Source of the DNA: Clostridia bacterium
GTDB lineage: Bacteria; Bacillota; Clostridia; Oscillospirales; CAG-272
DNA length: 64,000 bases
Assembly (NCBI GenBank): GCA_017465885.1
Contig: JAFTVG010000022.1
Span: 85,190 to 149,189 of the forward strand
Direction: 5' to 3'
Shown here piece by piece: positions 7,188 through 14,474 of this stretch (the stretch's first letter is position 1; the number at the start of each line of letters is the position of its first letter). Under the pieces are notes generated by a model. The model was not told the DNA's origin, did no database searches, and saw nothing but the letters and a program-made list of their open reading frames with translations. The position numbers and the translations under genes are program-made.

Positions 7188-8603
7188 TTACACATTCTTC
7201 TTTTTCTTCACGATCACAACAGCGGCAACCACGCCTGCACAAACGACTACCGCAGCGGCAACGATGCCGATCACAACGGGAAGAGAGATCTTCCCGCTCT
7301 GATCCTTGCCGTCATCCTTCTCATTTTCACTTGCAGGCGTGCTTACCTGCTCGTTTTCGGTGGGTGCGGGAGCGCTTTCTTCACTTGCGGGATCATCTTT
7401 GGAAGGAGAGGTGGTATTTCCGCCCTCAACAAAGCCCTCGGTGGTGTAGGTAGAAGTGGTTTCCTTACCAAATACGTCGGTTACGGTCAGCGTGCATTTA
7501 TACTCCTTGCCGCTCAAATCGTCAAGAGAAACCGAGGTCACCTCGGGACGGGTGCCCGACTTTGCGGCGATCTCCTTGCCCGATTCGTCGGTCACAACAA
7601 TCTTGTAGGAAAGCTGAGGAGTGCTGCTCTTGGTCATTTTCCAGCTGATCTTGTTGCCGTTGCCTTTCAGCTCTTCAATTGCGGGCTCTCCCAAGGTGGG
7701 GGTCTTATCCTGCTTTAACGTAACGGTCAACTCGAGCTTTTCGTCAGTATCCACCTCGGACTTTCCGTCAACCGAAGCCCAAACGTAGCTCTTATCCTCC
7801 GAAACGCCCAGCTTCGCTTCGCCCATCGCCTTCGGGTTGCCGTCACTTCTCAGGTAGACGGTAGGAGAGCTGACCCAATCCTTCTCGCCGTTGGGCAGGA
7901 AATAAACGTTGCGATAACGGAAGGAACGGTAGGTCTCTCTGTAGCTTTCCACAAAGTTTTCAAGGAACTGACCGATGTCACCCTTGATATAGGAATCCAC
8001 AAGATAGGTATTGTAGTAGGCAAAGAGCGTCCACTCCTCTGCCTCATAATCGTAAAACCAGGTACCGATGAAGGTGTATCCTGTCTCCTCATCCTCCCAG
8101 CAGTAAAGAAGCTCTCTGTACCACTGGTCGTTTTGCCAGTTATAAGGCATTACGCAGGAAGTACCACTTCCCTCATTGTCATAGGTTGTGGTGGTTCCGT
8201 AAAGGGCGTCAGCATACAAATACTTCTTCTCGCCCGTCTTTCTGTCAAGATATTCATAGCGCCACATGGACATAATTCCCTTTTTGTCCTCATTATGATA
8301 ACATAACTGCAGACCTGCGTATGCACCGCCGCCCGTGATGTTCTTGTAGCCCAACTGCTTCATAGATTCTATGGTGTACATACTCCAGTTGGCGTTAGAC
8401 CAATAGGTGGCAAGTGCTTCACTACTATCGGAATAGAAATCGATCATAAAGCCGTCGCTCTTTTCCTTCGTTACACCGGCATCACAGGTCATATAGAATC
8501 CATGGGTACCGTCGGCATTTGCGCAGATCGTAGCAACCGAGGATGAAAGCATCATTATGCAAAGCACGGCGCAAACGAGCGCTTTAAAAATCTTTCTGTT
8601 CAT
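7188..8603 (-). CDS. Secreted DUF3472-type protein with C-terminal membrane anchor
   Basis: A 471-residue protein. A signal peptide covers about residues 1-31. The next 260 residues resemble the DUF3472 family, with a Trp/Tyr-rich core including NWQNDQWYREL and YTFIGTWFYDYE. A fibronectin-III-like beta domain follows (about 290-395), then a Ser/Glu/Pro-rich linker and a C-terminal membrane helix ending in KKKKNV. This suggests an exported, membrane-anchored surface protein, perhaps carbohydrate-binding; that role is inference. The ATG at 8603 is chosen over the upstream open frame because GGAGG lies seven bases before it. Confidence 0.75.
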   Translation of the reverse strand: MNRKIFKALVCAVLCIMMLSSSVATICANADGTHGFYMTCDAGVTKEKSDGFMIDFYSDSSEALATYWSNANWSMYTIESMKQLGYKNITGGGAYAGLQLCYHNEDKKGIMSMWRYEYLDRKTGEKKYLYADALYGTTTTYDNEGSGTSCVMPYNWQNDQWYRELLYCWEDEETGYTFIGTWFYDYEAEEWTLFAYYNTYLVDSYIKGDIGQFLENFVESYRETYRSFRYRNVYFLPNGEKDWVSSPTVYLRSDGNPKAMGEAKLGVSEDKSYVWASVDGKSEVDTDEKLELTVTLKQDKTPTLGEPAIEELKGNGNKISWKMTKSSTPQLSYKIVVTDESGKEIAAKSGTRPEVTSVSLDDLSGKEYKCTLTVTDVFGKETTSTYTTEGFVEGGNTTSPSKDDPASEESAPAPTENEQVSTPASENEKDDGKDQSGKISLPVVIGIVAAAVVVCAGVVAAVVIVKKKKNV

Positions 8604-8633
8604 AGCATTACCTCCAACTGTGTTTGTATATCT

Positions 8634-8662
8634 ACTATACAATATCCGAGCGGTTTTGTCAA
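8634..8662 (-). promoter_or_regulatory. Promoter of the DUF3472-type gene
   Basis: Minus strand: TTGACA (8662-8657), 17-base spacer, TATAGT (8639-8634). A near-consensus sigma-A promoter. Confidence 0.82.
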
Positions 8663-8677
8663 GACCTCAAACCGAAA

Positions 8678-8709
8678 AAACAGCCTTCCCGTTTGCAGGA
8701 AGGCTGTTT
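8678..8709 (-). terminator. Terminator of the feo operon
   Basis: AAACAGCCTTCC (8678-8689) pairs with GGAAGGCTGTTT (8698-8709). On the minus strand the hairpin runs into six T residues. It ends the feoA-feoB-Cys-rich transcript. Confidence 0.85.
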
Positions 8710-8780
8710 CGGCTTACAAAATTATGCTGTCTCTTCCCTGCCGCCGCACGCTGGCAGAAAAGAGGGCGACTGTCGTACAG

Positions 8781-9005
8781 TCAGTTATCGTTTTCTTGAT
8801 GGCCGGTGCATCCGCTGCAGCAGGAGCAATTTCCGGAGCATCCGCCCGAGGCTTGCTTTTCTTCGTTGCCCTTATTCGAGCAATTGCATCCCGAGGGACA
8901 GCCAATACATTTCACGCCCTTCTTTTTGGCTTTGATCACGTAAAAAGCCGCAAGACCGACGATCAGCACGATCGCACCGATCAGAATATAATCAGCAAAT
9001 CCCAT
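8781..9005 (-). CDS. FeoB-associated Cys-rich membrane protein
   Basis: A 74-residue protein with one N-terminal membrane helix (about residues 5-25), a basic stop-transfer KAKKKG and a cysteine-rich tail with nine cysteines in clusters such as CIGCPSGCNC and CSGNCSCCSGC. Such proteins are regularly encoded just after feoB in Clostridia and are thought to assist ferrous iron uptake, perhaps by metal binding. It sits 37 bases downstream of feoB and before a strong terminator, completing a feoA-feoB-Cys-rich operon. Confidence 0.88.
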   Translation of the reverse strand: MGFADYILIGAIVLIVGLAAFYVIKAKKKGVKCIGCPSGCNCSNKGNEEKQASGGCSGNCSCCSGCTGHQENDN

Positions 9006-9042
9006 AAAACCACCTCGATTCTAACGAAAGTTCAAATGTAAA

Positions 9043-11046
9043 TTACTTCAGAGCGTATTCCTTCTTCATCTTTCTGTCTGCTCTGATGACCAGGAATACC
9101 AGAAGTGCAACGATCAGCGCAGTGACGACCCAACCAACGATGGGCATCCAGATGGATCCGTAGCTTGCACCGGTAAAGAGGGTGCCGAAGAAGAACACAA
9201 GGAAGGCAAGCACGTAGCCCACAGCCAACTGCAGACCGATGCCGGCAAAGAGCCACTTCTTGCTCTTGATCTCGGAATTCATCGCGCCGATTGCCGCAAA
9301 GCAGGGGGGAGTAAACAGGTTGAACATCAGATAGGCAAGAGCAGCCGCGGTGGAAATACCGAATGCAGCCACAACGCCCTCAGCCGAGCCCTCGTTCATC
9401 ACCAGCTCGTCCACGTTGATCAGATTGGAGATACCAAAGCAAACAGCCAGCGTACCGACCACGTTTTCTTTTGCGATAAAGCCGGTCACAGCCGCCGCCG
9501 CAAGCTGCCAGGCAACCACGCCGATCACGGGAGCGATCACGTATGCAAAAGGCATTGCGATGCTTGCAAGGATAGAGGTGTTCTCCGCACCCTCTTCCAC
9601 AACCTTGAAGCTCCAGGTAAAGGTCTGCATGATCTGTACCGCAGTATTGCAAAGCAGGATGATGGTGCCTGCCTTCACGATGTACGACCAGCCGCGCTGG
9701 CACATCGACTTGAACGCTCTCCAAAGGCTGGGAAGCTTGTATTCGGGCAGCTCCATAATGAAGAAGGATTTTCTGTGCTTGTAGCTTGTAAGCTTGTTGA
9801 TAAGCAATGCGCAAAGCAGGATGATGACGATGCCCATAAAGTACATCAAGGGTCCAACCCAAGCGGCATCCTTAAAGAATGCACCTGCAAAAAGTGCAAT
9901 AACAGGGAGCTTTGCACCACAAGGCATAAAGGGCGCAAGCATTGCAGTGGCTCTGCGCTCTCTCTCGTTGCGGATGGTGCGGCAAGCCATAACGCCGGGG
10001 ATGGCACAGCCCGTACCGATGACGAAGGGGATCACCGACTTGCCCGAAAGACCGACCTTTTTGAAGATGGGGTCAAGCACCACCGAAACGCGCGCCATAT
10101 AGCCGCAATCCTCAAGCAGAGCGATGAGGAAGTACATCACCATAACCAGAGGCAGGAAGCCGATAACGGCGATCACGCCGCCGATCACACCGTCTACAAG
10201 CAGTGCCTGCAGAATGGGAGCAACGCCTGCACCCTCAACAACACCGCCAATCCATTCCTGACCCTTTTCCAGCAGTCCCACAAGAGCGTCTGCGATCCAA
10301 ACGCCGGGACCCACCTGAGAGATCCAGAACACCAGGAACATCACAACGGCAAAGATCGGGATACCTACCCACTTGTTTGTTAAAACGGCGTCAATCTTGT
10401 CCTGTGCATTCTTGTTCTTGGTAAGAACCTTTCTGCTCTCAACGCTCTTTACCACCTTGTTGACAAAGTCAAAGCGCTTTCTGTCCGCCTCTTCAACCGC
10501 CTTCTTATCGGTCAGATCGATATCTCCCTGAAGATAGGGTGCTTTTTGAGTAGTACCGACTGCCTCAGCCGCGGCTGCTACAAGCTCGGAAAGCCCCTCT
10601 CCCTTGGTGGAAATGGTCTTTACCACCGGACAGCCCAGAAGCTCCGACAGCTTCTGCTCGTCGATCTTGGTATCCTTAGCCTTGTTCACGTCCTCTTTGT
10701 TCAGTGCAACAACCACGGGAATGCCCAGCTCCAAAAGCTGAGTGGTGAAAAAGAGGCTTCTGCTCAGGTTCGTGCCGTCAACGATATTGATGATGGCGTC
10801 GGGCTTTTCGTTCTTCACGTAGCTGCTGGTGATGCTCTCTTCCGAAGTGAAGGGGGACATCGAGTAAGCACCGGGAAGGTCTACCGCGATCAGCTCCTTG
10901 TCCTTGGAAAGCGACTTTTTGATCGCGTGCTCTTTTTTGTCAACGGTAACGCCCGCCCAGTTTCCGACCTTTTCATTTTTGCCGGTCAGGGCGTTATACA
11001 TCGTCGTTTTGCCGCTGTTAGGATTGCCTGCCAAAGCAATTCTCAT
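9043..11046 (-). CDS. feoB: Ferrous iron transporter FeoB
   Basis: A 667-residue protein. The N-terminal GTPase domain shows G1 GNPNSGKTT (about 7-15), G3 DLPG and G4 NKED. A helical guanine-dissociation-like region follows, then the membrane domain with the Gate motif GTGCAIPGVMACRT near residue 350. It imports Fe2+ under anaerobic conditions. The ATG at 11046 is chosen because AGGAGG lies nine bases upstream; the frame stays open a little further. It is downstream of feoA with one copy of the putative metal operator in the gap. Confidence 0.96.
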   Translation of the reverse strand: MRIALAGNPNSGKTTMYNALTGKNEKVGNWAGVTVDKKEHAIKKSLSKDKELIAVDLPGAYSMSPFTSEESITSSYVKNEKPDAIINIVDGTNLSRSLFFTTQLLELGIPVVVALNKEDVNKAKDTKIDEQKLSELLGCPVVKTISTKGEGLSELVAAAAEAVGTTQKAPYLQGDIDLTDKKAVEEADRKRFDFVNKVVKSVESRKVLTKNKNAQDKIDAVLTNKWVGIPIFAVVMFLVFWISQVGPGVWIADALVGLLEKGQEWIGGVVEGAGVAPILQALLVDGVIGGVIAVIGFLPLVMVMYFLIALLEDCGYMARVSVVLDPIFKKVGLSGKSVIPFVIGTGCAIPGVMACRTIRNERERRATAMLAPFMPCGAKLPVIALFAGAFFKDAAWVGPLMYFMGIVIILLCALLINKLTSYKHRKSFFIMELPEYKLPSLWRAFKSMCQRGWSYIVKAGTIILLCNTAVQIMQTFTWSFKVVEEGAENTSILASIAMPFAYVIAPVIGVVAWQLAAAAVTGFIAKENVVGTLAVCFGISNLINVDELVMNEGSAEGVVAAFGISTAAALAYLMFNLFTPPCFAAIGAMNSEIKSKKWLFAGIGLQLAVGYVLAFLVFFFGTLFTGASYGSIWMPIVGWVVTALIVALLVFLVIRADRKMKKEYALK

Positions 11047-11092
11047 GTTGAAAATCCTCCTATGCATTTCTGCATTTCTGTAAAGTTTATAA

Positions 11093-11108
11093 GTTAGCAG
11101 TGACTAAC
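11093..11108. promoter_or_regulatory. Putative metal-responsive operator, copy A (feoA-feoB gap)
   Basis: GTTAGC-AGTG-ACTAAC: 5-bp arms GTTAG/CTAAC spaced by six bases. It matches copies B and C upstream of feoA. No strong promoter accompanies this copy; a weak TTGATT lies about 35 bases upstream on the minus strand. Confidence 0.6.
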
Positions 11109-11142
11109 CTTTGATCAAAAGCAAACTTCTGCAATCAAGCGC

Positions 11143-11355
11143 TTAAATTAAAATTGCAGAAGCAAGCTCATTGTCAATATTGTATCTTCCATCCTTGATG
11201 GAAACCACGCATCCGCTTTTGCGGTGGGAGATCACGGTGATGGGCTCACCGCTATAGCAACCAAGGGAAAACAAGAAGGCATTCAGCTCCTCGTCGTCAG
11301 TGACGATGTCTTTGATGATGTATTCCTTGCCCTCTTCGGCTTTTGTCAGATCCAT
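11143..11355 (-). CDS. feoA: Ferrous iron transport protein FeoA
   Basis: A 70-residue SH3-like protein of the FeoA family, with the pattern LFSLGCYSGEPITVISHRK and a C-terminal ISDELA-like segment (DNELASAILI). FeoA is a small cytosolic partner of FeoB. The ATG at 11355 is preferred over one at 11373 because AAGAGGTG lies directly before it, and because the upstream choice would overlap the operator at 11374-11389. It is the first gene of the feo operon. Confidence 0.9.
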   Translation of the reverse strand: MDLTKAEEGKEYIIKDIVTDDEELNAFLFSLGCYSGEPITVISHRKSGCVVSIKDGRYNIDNELASAILI

Positions 11356-11373
11356 AAAAACACCTCTTTTCAA

Positions 11374-11389
11374 GTTCGCCTTTGCTAAC
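11374..11389. promoter_or_regulatory. Putative metal-responsive operator, copy B
   Basis: GTTCGC-CTTT-GCTAAC, an imperfect version of GTTAGC-N4-GCTAAC. It begins about seven bases after the -10 of the proximal feo promoter and so covers the expected transcription start. Confidence 0.65.
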
Positions 11390-11396
11390 CTCGTGC

Positions 11397-11425
11397 ATCA
11401 TACCACTTTTTTCAGGAAAAGTCAA
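11397..11425 (-). promoter_or_regulatory. Proximal promoter of the feo operon
   Basis: Minus strand: TTGACT (11425-11420), 17-base spacer, TATGAT (11402-11397). Operator copy B follows immediately. Confidence 0.75.
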
Positions 11426-11463
11426 GCGCAAATTAAAATTGTAACAAAAAATTCAAATATGCA

Positions 11464-11479
11464 GTTAGCATCCGCTAAC
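11464..11479. promoter_or_regulatory. Putative metal-responsive operator, copy C
   Basis: GTTAGC-ATCC-GCTAAC, a perfect inverted repeat with 6-bp arms. It starts eight bases after the -10 of the distal feo promoter, covering the expected start point. The arms resemble half-sites of DtxR/IdeR-type boxes (GTTAG/CTAAC) but with wider spacing, so the regulator is not assigned. Confidence 0.72.
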
Positions 11480-11487
11480 CATATGTA

Positions 11488-11516
11488 ATTATACTCATCT
11501 TCCTCTCTTTTGTCAA
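11488..11516 (-). promoter_or_regulatory. Distal promoter of the feo operon
   Basis: Minus strand: consensus TTGACA (11516-11511), 17-base spacer, consensus TATAAT (11493-11488). A perfect sigma-A promoter, which would be strong unless repressed. Confidence 0.88.
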
Positions 11517-11553
11517 GAGTTTTTTGAGATTTTTTTGCAGAATTTTATAAAAA

Positions 11554-11640
11554 AGAAGAGACGGCTCAGACTGCACTTTCATTGCGGCGTAAATTGAATT
11601 ACGATTTACCGCTCAGGGTGCAAGACCTTCTGTCTCTTCT
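11554..11640 (-). terminator. Long multi-stem inverted repeat, probable terminator of the clpC-like gene
   Basis: AGAAGAGAC (11554-11562) pairs with GTCTCTTCT (11632-11640). Inside lie TGCAC (11572-11576) with GTGCA, and GCGG plus GTAAAT with ATTTACCGC. On the minus strand the outer stem runs into six T residues, as expected of a terminator after the clpC-like gene ending at 11655. The length, near 87 bases with stacked stems, is much more than a terminator needs. Confidence 0.6.
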
Positions 11641-11654
11641 TACTACCTTATCAG

Positions 11655-13880
11655 TTATGCGTCATCCCTTCTGATGATCGCTACCTCACCTTCCGTATCC
11701 ACAACAAGACCCGCATTGCCTTTTACGTCTGTTGTGCGCTCGGCAAGAAGGGCACGAATACTTTTCAACAGTTCCCTTTTTATGCGTGCGCCGTCCTTTT
11801 CTCCCCGACGCTTCTGTTCTTTGAGAAACGCGTCCAAATACCGATCGGTGATCCTCAATCTGTAGCCCTCTCTGGTTGCCTGACGTTCGATGCTTCGCGC
11901 CTGAGCGTATGCCAGCTGAGCAATAGAGCGCTCTGAGGAAGGTTCAAACAGAATGATCTCATCTGCACGGTTCACGATCGAAGCAGATATCTGTCTTTCA
12001 AGCAGGGAGCGCGCTCTGCTCTCCTGCTCTCTTGCCCCATCGGTACCCGGCATTCTGATGGGTCTTGATACAGTGGGCATCTCAAGAGAAAAGATCAAAA
12101 GACAGCCCTTAAAATCCACACTTCTCCCCGATGCGTCCTCCAGCCTGCCCTTTTCAAGGATCTGTGATAGAAGTCCCAAAACGTCGGGGTGCGCTTTTTC
12201 TGCTTTTTCAAACAGCAAAAGGCTGTGCGGTGCTCTGCGGACACGCTCGGTCAGCTTCCCTCCCTCCTCATAACCAACGTACCCGGGTGGGGCACCTATC
12301 AGCGAAGAGATACTGTGCGACTCGGTATATTCCGAAAGATCTATGGAGATCAGCGCTCTGTCACTATGAAACACCAGCTTTGCTACCCCTTTGGCAAGAG
12401 CGCGCTTACGCCATTCCTCTCCGCCAACAAACAGATAGCAACCAAGCGGGCCTTCCTCATCCTTCAGACCGGCTCTTAATCCTTTGATGGAAAGAGCAAG
12501 CCGTTCCGACGCCTCCTTTTGACCCTCCGATGCATCAAGAAGGTACTGCTTCAGATCCTCTTCCTTTTCTTCTTTTCCGTCAAGAACCACCCCTGCGACC
12601 TGTAATGCCAAGGTCTTTGCGATATTCTCACGATCAAGCACACCTTTTTTGCCCTCTCCCGTTCCCTGCTCCACCTTGAGTCTTGAAGACGATTCATCCA
12701 GCAGATCGATGGCTTTATCGGGTAAAAAACGCTCAGGCAGATATCGGATCGACAGATCTACCGAGGCGACGAGGGCATCGTCCTCAATTGTGATACCGTG
12801 ATATTGCTCGTAACGCTCTTTGATCCCTCTGAGAATGGTCAAGGTGCTCTCTCTGTCGGGCTCATTCACGTATATCTTGGCAAAACGCCGCTCAAGGGCG
12901 CTGTCCCTTTCGATATATTTTTTGTATTCGGTAAAGGTGGTTGCACCGATCAGTCTGATCTCTCCTCTTGATAATGGGGGCTTGAGAATGTTTGCACCGT
13001 CCACGGCACCTTCAGCCGCCCCTGCCCCCACAAGCGTGTGAATCTCGTCCACGAAAAGGATCACATCGCTGTTTTTTGCCTCGTTGATCACACTGCGCAG
13101 CCGTTCCTCAAATTCACCTCTGTATCTTGCCCCTGCGATCAGAGCGGAAAGGTCGAGAGAAAATATGGTTTTGTTTTTAAGCAGATCGGGAACGCGGTTT
13201 TGTGCGATCAAATGGGCAACTCCCTCCACAACCGCCGTTTTTCCAACGCCCGGATCACCCACAAGACACGGGTTGTTTTTGTTCTTTCTGCATAAGATCT
13301 GCAAAAGTCTCTCGCTTTCAGCTTCCCTTCCGATCACAGGGTCAAGAAGCCCCTGCCTTGCCACCGCACAAAGATCCCTGCCGTATTTTTCAAGAGAGGG
13401 ATACCTGCTTTTCTTTTGACTGCTTACGATCATCCCCGAAACCTTAGAACCCACAAGCATGTAGCTGCGCAGTTCATCCTTCAAGGCAGACACCGACAAT
13501 CCCGCCAGCTTTAAAAGGCGGCTTCCTCCCCCTTCCTCCTCCTCGGCGATCGCCAAAAGCAAATGCTCCGTACCAATGGCATCACTGCCATACTTTTCAC
13601 AAAGCGCCGCTCCCTGTAAGAGCGCCTCTCTCAGTCGTGGGGAGGTATCCTTTGCCGTCGCCTCCACACCGCTCGTCTGCACTCCTCTTTGCTGTGCGAT
13701 GGCATAAAGCAGTCTATAGTCCGCACCGCATTCGGTCAGGATTTTTGATCCTGTTCCCTGCCCCTGCAAAACACCCAAAAGCAGATGCTCCGTGCCCACG
13801 TAGCCGCTGCCCAGCTCATTTGCGATCTTCAGGGCGTTTTCAAGTGCATCCTTGGCGTATTCGGTAAAACGATCTGACAT
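11655..13880 (-). CDS. ClpC-like Hsp100 protein with degenerate second ATPase module
   Basis: A 741-residue protein. Two Clp N-repeats occupy about 1-140. AAA module 1 is intact: Walker A GDPGVGKT near 207-214, Walker B FVDEIHTL, and the GATT/ERRF sensor region. The coiled middle domain of ClpC is missing. Module 2 keeps landmarks such as GAPPGYVGYEEGGKLTE but has lost function: Walker A reads FVGGEEWRKRALAKG instead of GPTGVGKTE, Walker B reads LLLFEKAEKAHPD instead of LLDEIEKAHPD, and sensor 1 and the ClpP-binding GF loop are absent. It is shorter than ClpC (about 810 aa). It is probably a specialised unfoldase or remodeler rather than the housekeeping ClpC. Confidence 0.85.
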   Translation of the reverse strand: MSDRFTEYAKDALENALKIANELGSGYVGTEHLLLGVLQGQGTGSKILTECGADYRLLYAIAQQRGVQTSGVEATAKDTSPRLREALLQGAALCEKYGSDAIGTEHLLLAIAEEEEGGGSRLLKLAGLSVSALKDELRSYMLVGSKVSGMIVSSQKKSRYPSLEKYGRDLCAVARQGLLDPVIGREAESERLLQILCRKNKNNPCLVGDPGVGKTAVVEGVAHLIAQNRVPDLLKNKTIFSLDLSALIAGARYRGEFEERLRSVINEAKNSDVILFVDEIHTLVGAGAAEGAVDGANILKPPLSRGEIRLIGATTFTEYKKYIERDSALERRFAKIYVNEPDRESTLTILRGIKERYEQYHGITIEDDALVASVDLSIRYLPERFLPDKAIDLLDESSSRLKVEQGTGEGKKGVLDRENIAKTLALQVAGVVLDGKEEKEEDLKQYLLDASEGQKEASERLALSIKGLRAGLKDEEGPLGCYLFVGGEEWRKRALAKGVAKLVFHSDRALISIDLSEYTESHSISSLIGAPPGYVGYEEGGKLTERVRRAPHSLLLFEKAEKAHPDVLGLLSQILEKGRLEDASGRSVDFKGCLLIFSLEMPTVSRPIRMPGTDGAREQESRARSLLERQISASIVNRADEIILFEPSSERSIAQLAYAQARSIERQATREGYRLRITDRYLDAFLKEQKRRGEKDGARIKRELLKSIRALLAERTTDVKGNAGLVVDTEGEVAIIRRDDA

Positions 13881-13915
13881 AGCTGCCTCCGTAAAGCTCC
13901 TTTTTCCTATAAATT

Positions 13916-13932
13916 ATTGCCCTTTTTTTACC
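13916..13932 (-). promoter_or_regulatory. Weak CtsR-like direct repeat upstream of the clpC-like gene
   Basis: Minus strand GGTAAAA-AAA-GGGCAAT, against the CtsR heptad repeat GGTCAAA-NAN-GGTCAAA: six and five of seven positions agree. The local A-richness makes chance matches likely. Confidence 0.25.
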
Positions 13933-13934
13933 TT

Positions 13935-14465
13935 TTATTCTTTATTGAGATTTTTATTGTATGCCCCCGCCAGCATATTCCACGTCTCTTTATCCACTCT
14001 GCCTGTTTGAGGAAGCTGCCAGATCTCCTGCAGACTTCTTACGTTTTGAACCGTTTCTTCATCGTAAACACCGTTTGTCCGTTGCTCTTGCGGCAGGGCG
14101 TAAACCGAGGAAAGATCGCCGATCATTGCTTGCAGGATGCTCACCAAAGATAAAGTGTCACCTTCCCCCACCGTTCCTCCTTCAAGAGCATATTCAAAAG
14201 GATAGATGGGCATTGAACGGCTCTTTGCCGCCACCGCCCTTCTGTAATCGTCCCGTAATGCAAGCCAGGTAACGTAGTCAACCTCACCCGTAGCGGCAAT
14301 TCCCGACAGGCCTTGAAAGATCGCCACCGTTTGCCTCGTTTTGTCATCGTATATCCCATCGGGAACCAGCGTAGGAATGGGCAGACCTGTTGCAGCAAGA
14401 GTTCTGAGCCAAAGCTGGATCTGAATAACCGCACGAGCTCTGTCATTATAAACCTTTGGAATCAT
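13935..14465 (-). CDS. Peptidoglycan-binding domain protein
   Basis: A 176-residue protein with two PG_binding_1-like repeats (about 10-70 and 100-165), shown by PDGIYDDKTRQTVAIFQ ... TGEVDYVTWLAL and NGVYDEETVQNVRSLQ ... TGRVDKETWNML. There is no signal peptide or membrane helix, as in several spore-associated members of this group. It follows the SpoIID-like gene by nine bases, with AAGGAGGCGGT before the ATG, so the two are one unit. A role in spore cortex or envelope is inference. Confidence 0.82.
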   Translation of the reverse strand: MIPKVYNDRARAVIQIQLWLRTLAATGLPIPTLVPDGIYDDKTRQTVAIFQGLSGIAATGEVDYVTWLALRDDYRRAVAAKSRSMPIYPFEYALEGGTVGEGDTLSLVSILQAMIGDLSSVYALPQEQRTNGVYDEETVQNVRSLQEIWQLPQTGRVDKETWNMLAGAYNKNLNKE

Positions 14466-14474
14466 ACCGCCTCC

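Noticed and set aside
8604..8780. A small coding gene or riboswitch between the feo operon and the DUF3472-type gene
   Set aside because: The gap is explained by the feo terminator and the downstream promoter; no conserved riboswitch pattern or frame with a ribosome site was seen.
11655..13880. Pseudogene of clpC
   Set aside because: The frame is open throughout, with ribosome site and terminator; lost motifs are confined to catalytic positions, so a maintained variant is more likely.
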